A stretch of DNA of 64,000 nucleotides, taken from Isoperla grammatica (lineage: Eukaryota > Arthropoda > Insecta > Plecoptera > Perlodidae). Location of the stretch: positions 6,509,973-6,573,972 of the forward strand of contig OX246744.1 of assembly GCA_945910005.1 (NCBI GenBank), read 5' to 3'. Positions 30,990 to 44,400 of the stretch are shown here, in pieces. Position numbers and translations under genes: made by a program. How positions within the stretch are numbered: position 1 is the stretch's first letter; the number at the start of each line of letters is the position of its first letter. The notes beneath the pieces were generated by a model that saw only the letters and a program-made list of their open reading frames with translations, made no database searches and had not been told where the DNA came from.

Positions 30990-31340
30990 ATTGCTTTCAC
31001 AGCGCATTGCCGCGCGCGCGCCTCTTTCGCGGGCGGCCGGGCATAACGTAAACTATATGTACAATCGCGGGGTCCCGTGAGACCCCGACTCGCTCGTTCG
31101 CACACCAGCGTTCTCTCGGCTGGCACGCGCCGCAACTCGGATGTCAACAGGAACTAACGCGGCGCGCGCTCGCCGAGCCCGTCAGTTTTTTCTCTTTTTA
31201 TAAAACGCACACTCGCACCACCGCAAGTCGGAAGATCGTTTCTGTTCTCGTGTGTTCAAGTTGTGTGACGACGACGACCGTAGGCGGCGGCCCAAACTGT
31301 GGGACCCTCCGGTCGCCGTCGAATAGTTCCATCGGTCGAG
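30990..31340. promoter_or_regulatory. CpG-rich block with plus-strand TATA-like site
   Basis: A sharp CpG-dense block includes a CGCG run at about 31013-31022 and, on the plus strand, tttttataaaacgc near 31195. It resembles a TATA promoter with transcription to the right, but no coding exon follows. It may instead be part of a GC-rich TLK 3' UTR, as with ARF1. Evidence for either is thin. Confidence 0.3.
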
Positions 31341-32286
31341 CCTGCACAGTCGTAATTACTATTTTCTAATATATAGCAGAGTCCCGTAGTATTTCTTCTT
31401 CTTCTTCGTCCCATTTCGGTTGACTTAAATAATTAATTGTTTTGTGGCTTAAATAATTGTCGCGAACTTTACGTCGCTAGCTGGTGGGATTGCGCAAGGA
31501 GTCGCGTCCTTCATGAACTGTCGAGACATGCGCATGTATACAGCTGTATCATTACATTGGCTGCTACTATTTTGACACATTTTTTTTTTAAAGTTTTGAT
31601 TAAACTCTTCACAACGGTTAGATATACAGATGATGAATCGGTAAACGTTGAATATTGTAGTTTTAAGCACTATGGAGAAACCAAGATTTGATTCGCTAGA
31701 TGGATGAAGGGAACTTATTTTTAAGTAGCTGTTATAATTCTCTGCCGATATATACTCGCGGAGGTCATGTGGGGGGTGGGGGGGGGGGGCCGCGTTGAGA
31801 TGCACGCCACTGGGATCACTGTTTCACGCGGGGGGGGCGGAGCACTTGGTCCAGTCAGTTTCGACGATCCGTCCCCGCGGTTCGGTGGGTCGTCACGGGT
31901 GACGGAACGGGAAGCACCCCACAGCCCTCTTGATGTACTAGAAAACTCTGTTACAGTTTCTAGCACCCACTGCCATCTAAGGGTCCTTTCAAAGCCAGCC
32001 CGGGGTCGCATCGGCCCTTACGACGAACTAGAAGCATTCATACCTCCGCTGAACATTCCTGCAAAGAACAGAACACACAATTACACTCACGTTTTGTTTC
32101 TCTGAAAAAAAAAAAACCTGTATTAATGGAGACCATTAACATGCCATTATTTTCAAAACAAATACTTACAAACTACACTATATCATAAGCCTTGATTACG
32201 AAGGCAGTAATGTCAGTAGACATCCCCTCTAATAATATATGTCAACGAATTTAAAAACATTTCCGCCGGGCCGAGTGCTCGCGCTC
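31341..32286 (-). other. TLK 3' flank / probable 3' UTR
   Basis: Sequence downstream of the TLK stop codon. It has G runs and GC-rich patches at 31765-31900 and no accepted gene. The 112-codon plus frame at 31767-32105 begins in a G run and lacks a recognisable domain. Confidence 0.45.
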
Positions 32287-32438
32287 CTACTGACCTGCCC
32301 CCGCAGAGAAGACGGCGCTCTGCTGTTGCTGCTGCTGCACCGCCTGCTGTATCTGCTGTTGGCTGCTGGCCGCCGCCTGTCTGCCGTGCTTGGGCACCGG
32401 GGGCTGGAGGTATTCGTGCCGCGCCAATGAGAACACGT
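32287..32438 (-). CDS. Tlk: TLK exon 12 (terminal)
   Basis: Residues 665-714 and [14 protein letters not shown] completes the kinase fold, then a Gln-rich tail includes a run of six Gln. The acceptor is attttatag. The stop overlaps a good donor-like site (GCAG|GTCAGT at about 32294), so an alternative spliced C-terminus is possible. Confidence 0.92.
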
Positions 32439-35400
32439 CTATAAAATAAATAAATAAATTCACATTTAGAGTCTACCCACTCAGTAACTAAACTGATTTG
32501 CAGTGAGGGACTTTAATTTAACCAGTTCCGTGGTCACGACGAGATATTCCGTCACGCCGGTTATATCCCAGTAGCGCCTTGGACGTAATATCTCGTCATA
32601 AGTATTTTGAAATCGCTTTCACAGTGGCCGTGACGAGTCTTGCTTTAAAATTTTCCCGCACTCTCTGCAAAGAAGTTAGTTCAATCTTTTTCCGCTAGCT
32701 AGAACTACATGTATTGAAACGCTGTCAGCAACACGTGTTTGTAAAGAAGGAGGTCTTACAACCGACCGCCCGCAAGTAGCGTGGGGAAATAAGTTGCCAC
32801 TACGCGCACACCAAGCGCGAGGGAAAGTCGCCACTGAACTGGTTAAAGCGACTAAACCAACCCTGTAGGCTTCGAACACCATCGACGAGTGAGCGATAAC
32901 CAAACAAAGATCGATATTTCAAACACGAAACACATATGAATCAGTTAGTAGAGGAGCAAAAGGTATCTCGTGCGCCTTTCGTGGAAGAGTATTGCGGTAA
33001 ACGGTATTCTGTTACGGCATACCATACGAGTATTTTGCACCTACCTGGCAGATCCTGGCACGCTGCAGAGGGCGCCAGGAGCGTCGTGACGTCATAGACA
33101 CGTTTTAATTAATTACTTTTGAACGGTTTATGTCACAGAAAATATCAAGAGGACAATTTTATGATGTCATACTAGATGAGAATTTATAACCTATCTGCCA
33201 CATTCTGGCGGACTGCAGAGGGCGCCAGGAGCGTCGTGACGTCATATACACGTTTGAACTAATAACGTTTGAACGGTTCATGTCACAGAAAATATGTAGG
33301 GTACAATTCTTCTATAAAATACTATACGAGTATTTTGCACTTACCTGGCACATCCTGGCACGCTGAAGAGGGCGCCAGGAGCGTCATGACGTCATAAACA
33401 CGTTTTAATTAATAACGTTTGAACGGTTCATGTCACAGAAAATGTCAAGGGAACAATTCTATTACGAAATACTATTTGAGTATTTTGCATCTACTTGGCA
33501 CATCGTGGCACGCTGCAGAGGGCGCCAGGAGCGTCGTGACGTCATACACTTTTTCATTAATAACTTTTGAACGGTACATATCACAGAAAATATCAAGAAG
33601 ACAATATTATAGAGAATTTAAATACAATACGATTGATATGTACCAATAGGGTAATCATGTAATATTTAAGGGAGAAATTGCTAACAAATAATAATAATTA
33701 TATGTGTATATGAAATGCAGGGCATCCTTCATCGTAATATCTATTTATTACTATTTCGGAGTTATAATTGTATCACTGTGAAGGACTTAATAATCGTAGT
33801 CATCCCAACATACCCATGGGTATCTGTTGTTTAACAATAATAATAATTATTATTATTGTATACTAGTTACTATTCATAGACTGATTAGTAAAACTCACGT
33901 TTGCTAGAAGTTCTCTTCATCTTCATCATCGTCGTCTTCATCCTCATCTCCCGTGTTGTCGGTATTCAAGCACTCTTGTTTCTCGTCTTCAGTAGAACAG
34001 CCACAAAGCTCGGTGCACCTCATGTTATTTGCTTTGCAGCTGCATCTTGACGCACACCTTGATTTTAAGCAGTTGCATTTAACTAGTTGAATGACGGCAG
34101 CGGCAGCCGGTGCAGGTTTGAGGGTTATCATGACTGCCACATACTCGTTGCTCTCAAGTAGCCATCCGTAGTCTTCGGGTAATAAGTTGATAGGGTTGGC
34201 AACCTGGTCATTATGCCACACCCAGCATTGATGGTGAGCACCTAGTATGGCTTGGAGATATGTGGCTTTGCTGGGTGGAAGCTTTTGGTGGGTGCTTGGC
34301 AAGACTTTTTGTGAAACATGCGCCATCGAAGGTCAGACACTGATCTCAGTTTAGTGAATGGACAGTACAGTTTGCAAACAAACTTCTCTAGACCACTTAT
34401 CACGGAGTCTTTTAGAGCAACAGTTTAACCTAGTTCTTTAAATGCTGAAAATATTTCATAGTCGGATTCTTCCACACACCAGCACTTGTGAGGATCTAGC
34501 CAAACTTCTTGTCATGCGCATTGACAACAGTTATAGTGAGTTTTTAGAGGTCCACGTGGTATTTGATAGATATGACATTCCTGTTTCATTAAAATCGGCT
34601 ACTCGAAAGACTTGCAAGGAGGAAAAGCTGCTGTAGCTTATCGCATTACAGACAACACGCCAATCGGGCACTTGAGCATGTCACAACTACTTGGTCACAC
34701 CAAAACCAAGTATGAGCGGACAGAATATTTTTCACAGAAGATAATTCGAGCCTCACAGGCCATGGAGCGACAACCAGTTGTCGCATGGAGTAACAAGACT
34801 ATAAGTACAAAAACACTTCTATCACACTTAAATAGTGAACAGGAAGAAACCGATACTAAGATGTTGCTTCATGCATTAGATGCGACAAAACGAGGAGCTA
34901 CTCAAATATCTATTTTTTCCCCAGATACAGATGTCCTTATCCTGGTACTGCGACGTTACACCGATCTCTGTAAAAATACTGTGTTCATTAAGGTAAAGGG
35001 GAAAATAATAGAAGGATAGCACTTGGGTCACTATACAACACACTTGGGCAAAATCAAGTTTCAGGACTAACTGGATTTCCCGCTTTCAGTGGTTCCGACA
35101 ACACTGGGGGATTTTCAGGAAAGGGGAAGCTTTCGTGCTGGAAAGCTTTCAGAGAATCCGACTATGAAATATTTTCAGCATTTAAAGAACTAGGTTTAAC
35201 TGTTGCTCTAAAAGACTCCGTGATAAGTGGTCTAGAGAAGTTTGTTTGCAAACTGTACTGTCCATTCACTTAACTGAGATCAGTGTCGGACCTTCGATGG
35301 CGCATGTTTCACAAAAAGTCTTGCCAAGCACCCACCAAAAGCTTCCACCCAGCAAAGCCACATATCTCCAAGCCATACTAGGTGCTCACCATCAATGCTG

Positions 35401-38400
35401 GGTGTGGCAGGTTGCCAACCCTATCAACTTATTACCCGAAGACTACGGATGGCTACTTGAGAGCAACGAGTATGTGGCAGTCATGACAACCCTCAAACCT
35501 GCACCGGCTGCCGCTGCCGTCATTCAACTAGTTAAATGCAACTGCTTAAAATCAAGGTGTGCGTCAAGATGCAGCTGCAAAGCAAATAACATGAGGTGCA
35601 CCGAGCTTTGTGGCTGTTCTACTGAAGACGAGGAACAAGAGTGCTTGAATACCGACAACACGGGAGATGAGGATGAAGACGACGATGATGAAGATGAAGA
35701 GAACTTCTAGCAAACGTGAGTTTTACTAATCAGTCTATGAATAGTAACTAGTATACAATAATAATAATTATTATTATTGTTAAACAACAGATACCCATGG
35801 GTATGTTGGGATGACTACGATTATTAAGTCCTTCACAGTGATACAATTATAACTCCGAAATAGTAATAAATAGATATTACGATGAGGGATGCCCTGCATT
35901 TCATATACACATCTAATTATTATTATTTGTTAGCAATTTCTCCCTTAAATATTACATGATTACCCTATTGGTACATATCAATCGATTTGTATTTAAATTC
36001 TCTATAATATTGTCTTCTTGATATTTTCTGTGATATGAACCGTTCAAAAGTTATTAATGAAAAAGTGTATGACGTCACGACGCTCCTGGCGCCCTCTGCA
36101 GCGTGCCACGATGTGCCAAGTAGATGCAAATCACTCAAATAGTATTTCGTAATAGAATTGTTCCCTTGACATTTTCTGTGACATGAACCGTTCAAACGTT
36201 ATTAATTAAAACGTGTTTATGACGTCATGACGCTCCTGGCGCCCTCTTCAGCGTGCCAGGATGTGCCAGGTAGGTGCAAAATACTCGTATAGTATTTTAT
36301 AGAAGAATTGTACCCTACATATTTTCTGTGACATGAACCGTTCAAACGTTATTAGTTCAAACGTGTATATGACGTCACGACGCTCCTGGCGCCCTCTGCA
36401 GCCCGCCAGAATGTGGCAGATAGGTTATAAATTCTCATCTAGTATGACATCATAAAATTGTCCTCTTGATATTTTCTGTAGCATAAACCGTTCAAAAGTA
36501 ATTAATTAAAACGTGTCTATGACGTCACGACGCTCCTGGCGCCCTCTGCAGCGTGCCAGGATCTGCCAGGTAGGTGCAAAATACTCGTATGGTATGCCGT
36601 AACAGAATACCGTTTACCGCAATACTCTTTCACGAAAGGCGCACGAGAACTTAAATGTTACCTTTTGCTCCTCTACTAAGTGATTGGACAGTGCGGACAG
36701 ATGCCGGAATCAACAAGGCCGATTCAGAACCACTTTGAATTTATTGAGAGTGCTTCGTTGCTAGGACGGCTCCAAAGTCGCCGTTTTTACTTTTTATTTA
36801 CCTATGCGGTCCTCCTTGCGGTACGCGAGGCAGCCGCGGATGAACGACTTGGCCTCCGGGCTGACCGTGGGCTTGTTCGCAAACTGCACCTCGGTCGCCT
36901 TCAGTATCGTATTCTCCTCCAGGATGGTCGCCTGGGACTGGTTGTGGCCGAACGGCTGGAAACAGAAAGCACGGTAAATGAATTAGTGGATCGAGAGAAA
37001 GTCGTTTTGCAGTTGTGAAGCAAGAGTTCCAATGTCTAGTGCAGTATGTGATATGATTCGATATTCACGGATCGATTCCTTATGTAAAGGGAAGGTATCA
37101 CAGCAAGAAGTAAGGTAGTATCAGGACCGCCCCGCCCCCATTTAGAATCACTGACATTTTTTCCGATCATCTAGTACAATTTGCTTGCGGTAAGTTTTTT
37201 GACGGTAACGCACAAGAAAACGTGCAAGCAGGTTTCCGTCAAAAAACTCAACACCACCAAATCTTACTAGATAATCGGGAAAAACTTTATAGTGATTCGC
37301 ACTTTTTAAGTTGGAAACTAACTGTGGGCGGTCGTAACTCCCCCGACACTACATTTTGCTTCTCGGTGTGAGACACCTTGAGGCGTACGCACGCACCAAC
37401 ATCCATGACCACTTCACCAGAAGCCACAGTATGTCCATGTGTTGGACCACAACCTCAAGCTCTTCAGCAGGGGATTGACAACACTCTACAACAATCTGCC
37501 TACCCATTTAAAATCAGTTCACAAGCTTAGTGCTTTCAAGTTCTCATTAAAACAGTATCTGCTCACCCACCAATTCTATAGCCTGAATGAATATTTAACC
37601 TCTTCTTACTGCTAGTATGGCTGTTTCAGCATAATGACTTCTGATTCTAGTATAGGTCTTGAGTAGGCCTACTATTAATTTTAACTGTGATGTATACAGT
37701 AGTCCCTCGTTAATTCAAACTCGGTTAATTCAAAATTATGTATAATTCAAACCAGAGTCCTAGCAGAAGATTTGGGTATGATGCTTATACCCTGTTCACA
37801 TTACAGTTCTTAACTGTAGTTAACACGTTAACTCCAGTTACCAATGCTATGTGAACGGAACGCAGTTAACTTAACTGCAGTTAACGGCCTAACTACCTTC
37901 CTACAACTCAGTTAAGCTTTTAACTGAGTTATCTACAAGGTCATTGCCAGGCTAGGCCTAGACACAGCCCTACTCTCACTATTCTACCGTACATGATTCA
38001 TGCAACTGCTTTAAATGGTGAAATACCCATGTATTATAATGTCTTGTTGCATATACACACAATAGGTTACATTGAAACAGTGAAAAATCACAGGAAAATC
38101 AATTTTACCAAACTAAAAGATGATAAACAGCTGAAAGGTAAACAATGTCGGCCATGACAGAATAAAAGACACTGCCTTGTGAACTCAAAATATTTTTCGT
38201 TTATAAGGCTTGTTGCGATGTCACTGAACTCAGTTACTGTGATGCCAATGTGAACAGAAGTCGAATCAAAACAACGTTAAGAAAATGTCACGTGATATAT
38301 AATAACTGCAGTTACTTTAACTAAGGTTAAGAAGCATAGTGTGAACGAGGTATTAGTGTTAAAGTTCTTTTAATTCAAAATTTTGTAATTCAAATTGGAG

Positions 38401-41400
38401 TTTTTAGGGTCCCTTGAAATTTGGATTAAAGGGGGATTACTGTAAAATGCTTCCTACATAATATTATTTCAATGAAATCATCATTCGTGTAATCCACGGT
38501 AAGGGAAGGTACAGTGGAGTTCCGCGGGAGTTTACACCAACCATTTAGGTAGTTTTCTTGGTACACTCCTAGAGCAAAGTCCAGGGGACAATTATCTCCA
38601 TTCAAACTCGAGCAAAGGACGAGGAATTCACATGACTGAATACACACATCACATTCTTCAAGGCGATGAGGTCCGATCATTCTAGGAAAACAAGAATAGT
38701 CACCTGGACTTTGCTCTAGGAGTGTACCAAGAAAACTACCTAAATGGTTGGTGTCAACTCCCGCGGAACTCCACTGTACCTTCCCTTACCGTGGATTACA
38801 CGAATGATGATTTCATTGAAATATTATGTAGGAAGCATTTTACAGTAATCCCCCCTTAATCCAAATTTCAAGGGACCCTAAAAACTCTAATGTGAATTAC
38901 AAAATTTTGAATTAAAAGACTAAGCATCATACCCAAATCTTCTGCTAGGACTCTGGTTAGAATTATACCGTATTGGCCCAAATATAACGTGATCTTGAAT
39001 ATAGTGCGACCCCCAGTGTTTAAAACGATATTCATGGAAAATCTTGTTGGGAATAAAGTGATACTAGGCCTAGGCTTAGTGATAACACAATTAGGTCCAG
39101 TCTTACAATGTCCTAATATAACTACTTATTCGTCGAATAGCTTGTTGTCTCCATGGCAACCACCAATCAAAACTTTTGAAATCCTCCAAATAGCTTAATT
39201 GCTACAAATAATTTTCTTATTAGGAGATTGTAAGACCGGCCCTTGGACTTCATAATGGTGTAATGGTGAATTCACGACCTTGCGTTGCGCTACGCAACTT
39301 TGAACTTCGAAGTCCTAGCAGCCAACCATGAGCATCATCAGTGCGCGACTGTGAGCAAACATTGTTCTAGTTCAACTTTCCAACGCAATAACGCAAAGCA
39401 AAGCCTTCTTGATCCTCGCGGCATGTATGATCCGGGATACTCGGTTTAAAGCACAGCCTTCTCGAACGTCGGTTCAATCCGCGCAAGGTCCACTTGATCG
39501 GAGATCAAGTAGACCTTGAATCCGCGGTTTGACCCGTCGAGAAGGCTGTAGCTTAAAGCAAGGTCGTGAACAGATGATGAAGTCAACGCAACGCGACAAA
39601 GTCCAACGCTCAGCTCAGCGCAACGCAAGGTCGTGAATTCACCATAAACTCCCACAGGACTGTACTGTAGGCACGCACCTTCTTGCCGTAGAGGCACTGG
39701 TAGAAGATGACTCCGACGCTCCAGACGTCCACCTTGGAGGAGATCTTAGGTGGGTTCTTGCCGACGACAAAGCACTCGGGCGGCAGATACCAGTAGGTGC
39801 CGGCGCCCTGAGACGTCAGGTCCATGCCGTGGTCGGGGTTGTAGTTCTCCTCGTCCATCACCTTGCTCAGGCCGAAGTCGGTGATCTTGATCTCGCCGCA
39901 CACGTTCCCCTCCGTCAGGAGGATGTTGCCTGCACGCACACGCATAAGGATTAGTCGTGCGCAGAAATGTTTTCATTAGGGATGTGTTGTAAATAACCAT
40001 ACATGTACATACATTAGTTTCATCTTTATTTCTTTAGCATTATTTAGTATTCCGATTATTGTTTACCTTATTATTATATGTCTAGTACAAGTACGCCTGT
40101 CAAGAAGGCGTTGAGCATCTGAGGAGGTCAAGGTGATTCTCTGGCGGTAGGTTTTTGTTTTTAGGGCCAGTTGAGTTAGTAAGTTTTGTAAGCAGAAGCT
40201 ATGTAAGTGCAAGCTCTAGTTCTGTATTCAGTAATTAATAAGTTCAGCTAAGGAAAATACACATTTATTCAACATCATCCGGAGTGTGCTTATTTTCGTC
40301 GCCAGTCCCGTCAGCTCCTCACATTTCAGAAGTGGTGATAAGAATATTCAGCACCAGCCCATCGTCCGACCATCATAATATCAGCCTTGAAAACGGTAAG
40401 CTACCACGTGTTGTGCGTGTTGATTTGGTAATAAGAAAAAGTTATAACAAGCTACATTTATTGTACGTGGCGACATTCCGGACATTTTTTTTTTGATGTC
40501 ATAGGGTACCCGGGTTACCCGGTTCCAGAAATTACCCGAATCCATTTATTAGGACTCGAATCTTAATTGGGTATTCTGTGACTACTTTCCTTGAAGCTAC
40601 AGTGAATTCCTGCTTGTGGGCGTGGCGAGCTGGTGGCTGGTTAGTACGCACTGTCATTACTGCGGGCAAGTTCTGTGAGGCCATATACACTTCCCCCGCC
40701 CCCTCACGCCTTTCCCGCGCACAGCGGCCGCACAGAGCCCAACCCACACAGCGGTCGGCAGCTGACACGGGCAGAGAACGGCCTTCAACCGCGTGGTTTT
40801 CGGGGGGGGGTGTATAACCAAGATAAGAAAACATAATTTAGGCTTTTAGGATTCGGGTAACCCGGTTCCTAGAAGGTCTGGAACCGGATCCGAATTTTCC
40901 TACCCTATGACATCCCTAGTTGTATCAAGTTTCACTTTTTTTAAACAAAAAACATTTTTTTTCTTTTTTAAATTAGAACTATAGGCCTACTCCCTCAAGA
41001 GTACAAAAAATAGATAATTGGTGACAAAGGACCTATCTTCAATTTGTAATCTTGCATTCCCTACAATAATTTCACAAATTCTAAGATGATTCGACGGATT
41101 TAAAAGAAAACCAAGCATGAAATGTACATAATTTATTCAAATTCTACGGTAATTTTAAGAGCGAGTTAACAATTTCTCTAGCTAATCTGCGTTGTGTCAC
41201 ATAGCCTAATTGATGTATCGTTAGACTCTAAAATATTGCCAAAATTCGTGAATTGAAAATGGTTCCATTCCATCCTAATTCAAGTAATTCGATTGAATAC
41301 GAACTGGCCTAAATGACACATCCTATCCTATCAAATAATTAATTTTACCTCCCAATCTAATTTTTCCTCTCAAGTAGCCTACCTAAATAACTCTTTCGGC

Positions 41401-44400
41401 AAATACATATCGGTTTTGAAGCGTTGTGCTTTCGTCCAAGACGTTCAAACTCTATTAAAAAGAACACTAGGTTCCATAAATTTTTCTAACCAATATTTCT
41501 AATTTTAAGTCGAGAAATGTCAATTTGATTTCGATTTAGAAGCTGCTGGGTTTGCAGAAGCCAGACCGAAGCCGGCAAATCACCGTCCGTCTACTCACCA
41601 GGTTTGAGGTCGTAGTGGATCACAGGGGGTTTTATCTCGTTGAGATACTTTAGGGCAGACACTACTTGCATCACAATAGACCGCGCTTCTCTCTCGGGTA
41701 TAGTCTTGTGCTGGAAAAAGAGGGGACCCGTCAGTATTCAGTACACTCAATGTCCGGTTATAATAGAAACACTTGTATTTATTGTCCACCAACTAATTCA
41801 AGAACAAGATCTGAATTTCACTGGGAAATAAAATAATATACCATTTTTCTTCTTCTTTTCCTATGCCTGCATTTTTAGCTTACTGGACCATCATGCATTT
41901 TCTGGTTTTCCAGTAGAGACAGGCTTCCTTTTCCTCATAGCTCGTTTATTACGAGCTTAGTTTTTATGACGGCTACAAAGTCACCGTTTAGATAAACACA
42001 TCAGAATCATATGTACATAAATCAAGTCAAATTATGTAAAAAAAACTTGACCCAAACCAGGAATCAAACACCGGACCTTCTACATTGGAAGCAGTGTCAC
42101 AACAGTATAAATATAAATACTAGAATACTTTTATCGTGGATGATGTGATTGATTATTGTGGTGGTTGGTGATGTCTTTTAGAGAACTAATGGGGCTTTGC
42201 ACAGCCACTTTCTCTCACTCACTGCACTAGCCTTGTAGGCCTACTATAGGCACCGTGTGTTAGTACATACAGCGCTATATGTGGCCAAATCTAGCAACAA
42301 ACTGCTGAAGATTTCATTCCGCGGTCGAAAATAGTGCTGGATATTATTGTGATATAGGTATCTTGTTTTTGTTTGGTGTTTGTTTTGTTTTTTATTGTTG
42401 ATGTGTATTTATTTTGTATTGTTGTTTTGTTTTGTGCTTTTGTTTTGGCTTTTATTGTCTTGTTTTGTTTGTGTTTGTTGTGTGTTATTTGTTGTTTTTA
42501 CGTCTAAAACGTGTCCTGATTAAAATGGTGGCTTGCCTTTTTAAGATTTACTGATGGGATTCATAATCTGCCCGAAAATTTTAAAACCCGTATTTAATTA
42601 AACAATTTTCACAATTTCCCTTTATTGACGTAGGAAGAACGACGCTGCTTCAGCAGGTTGTTGCGCGACTTTGCCACTTGGAGCGCTTCATTCGTTTTCA
42701 CTAGCGCCATCAGTGGCCAATCTCGGTGCCTATGGTACTACTAGTAAAGCAGTCAAGGTCTACTTGATCTCCGCCTGCAGAGGAGCGCTGATTGATCCAT
42801 CCAGCTGGCTCTGGATTTGAGCTGGTAGTTCGGTAGCACTGTAGCCTACAACACTCGTTACACGGACAAGTTGTTGGCTCAACTTGCTGACGCTACTACT
42901 TTTTCCGTGTATCATCTCTAGCAACAGGTTACGAGAACAGTAATGCGACCTACTCTCGCCTATACTGAACTTAATGTAACTGTGTAGCGATCCGGTGATA
43001 GTTTGCAAGGTCCCATTTTGGTTCCCTTGCGACGACCTAACTTGGGAGTTCGACGAGCCTCCGCTAGGCGGAGATCAAGTGGACCTTGTTGAGTGCCGAT
43101 CGACTCATCCAGAAGGCCGTGGACTCGGGCCAATAGGGCCTGTTCCAAGCTAGTTCAACAATCACATACATGCAGCGCTGGCACCTAGGTGGCGGTACAA
43201 ACATTGAAACATGGCGTAGGAATGTTTACGTTTGATCGAGGTGACAGCATATTTTAAATAATCTCCCTACCCCAATTCTGACTGAGGCGTTTGTTTATAA
43301 TATTTACCTGAGCTTATAGGCCCAGCTACTTTGCCACAGGAATGAATTTGAAGTGGTTGGGTAGCATAGAAATCTTGAAACATTAGAAGACATTTAGCAG
43401 CTGTCACTTGTCAGACTGCAATGTTTGTACCGTCCCCCGTGCTGCGATCTCGTGAGTAAAAACGGAACTAACATCGATGACGTAAATAGGAACAAGCCTT
43501 ATACCAAAGATTACTGAGTGGAGAAGATGTTTCATTGCCGTGTTAAAATATCTGCGCGAGTTTTTTCGAAAATTTCTAAGTCTCACCACTAGTTCGAATT
43601 CTGACCGCAAGGAGCGCTAGCCCTGCACGTTTGACCAAGGTCCACTAAATCCCCTGGCGGCTACTAGCGATCTAGTAGACCTTGCGTTTGACTTGGTTAC
43701 CGTTAAACAAGGTCTACTAGATCGCTAGTACGTGCCAGGGGATTTAGTGCACCTTGAGTTTCAAACTGTTGGAAGAGCGACTCTTGCGGTGAGAATTCGA
43801 ACTACACGTCGGACTTAGAAAATTTCGCTCAGACACGCGCAGACGAATTCCCACATGGATGAAACATCTTCTCCACTCAGTAATCTTTGCTTATACTACG
43901 GTGGCACCGTCTACGCCAAGCTCGGCGTGCAAAGTCCGACTGGCGTTGTCGACGGATACAACATTCCATGCTTGAGGTGAATGGCGTGGTTGGTTACATT
44001 ACCGGTACCTGTTTGAGATAGAAGTCTAGGTCGTGGCCGTCGCAGTATTCAAGCACCGTGCAAAACGAGTTGGCGTCGATCTCGAACACGTCGTACAGTT
44101 TCACTACCCGCGGATGGTCCAGCGCCTTGTGAATGTTGTATTCCCGCAACGCGTGTCTGGAAACGGGACAAGCTCGGTCAGAACAAGGACAAAAGTACAG
44201 TACTCTCATAAAATACCTTCCGATCACCATTTATTTATTTAATGTCTATCCTATTCAGTTATAAAAACTGATTTACAAAGGAGGACCTTAAATAAAACTA
44301 GGTTATGCAAACAATTAATAATAATGAAATCATAAATAACAATAACAACAAAAACAAACTACTGTACTATAAATTTTATTTATTAAATATCAATGCCTAT

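Larger units (their letters stand above)
32946..36678. mobile_element. 3.7-kb foldback element with nuclease-like and CXC ORFs
   Basis: Arms 32946-34470 and 35153-36678 are near-identical inverted copies of about 1.5 kb around a 682-bp spacer. The ends are TAGTAGAGGAGCAAAAGG and its exact complement. AGT lies on each side and once in the empty site near 11718 (aatcagtgattgg), so the target duplication is 3 bp. Each arm has an outer block of about four ~150-bp subterminal repeats and an inner CXC-type ORF reading outward. The spacer holds the 5' part of the same coding sequence, which continues only into the right arm. The left arm therefore looks like an inverted duplication of the right end. 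The superfamily is not identified. Confidence 0.85.
32459..36790. mobile_element. interrupted SINE-like repeat that fills the last TLK intron
   Basis: The pieces 32459-32521, 32843-32945 and 36679-36790 align in order to 11549-11830. Shared words include gactttaattta, aaagcgactaaacca, gagtgagcgataacca, gattggaca and gctaggacggctccaaagtc. Removing the two insertions and their target duplications reduces the 4363-bp intron to about 302 bp, nearly all of it this repeat. The tRNA-like head present at 11.9 kb is absent here. Confidence 0.8.
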
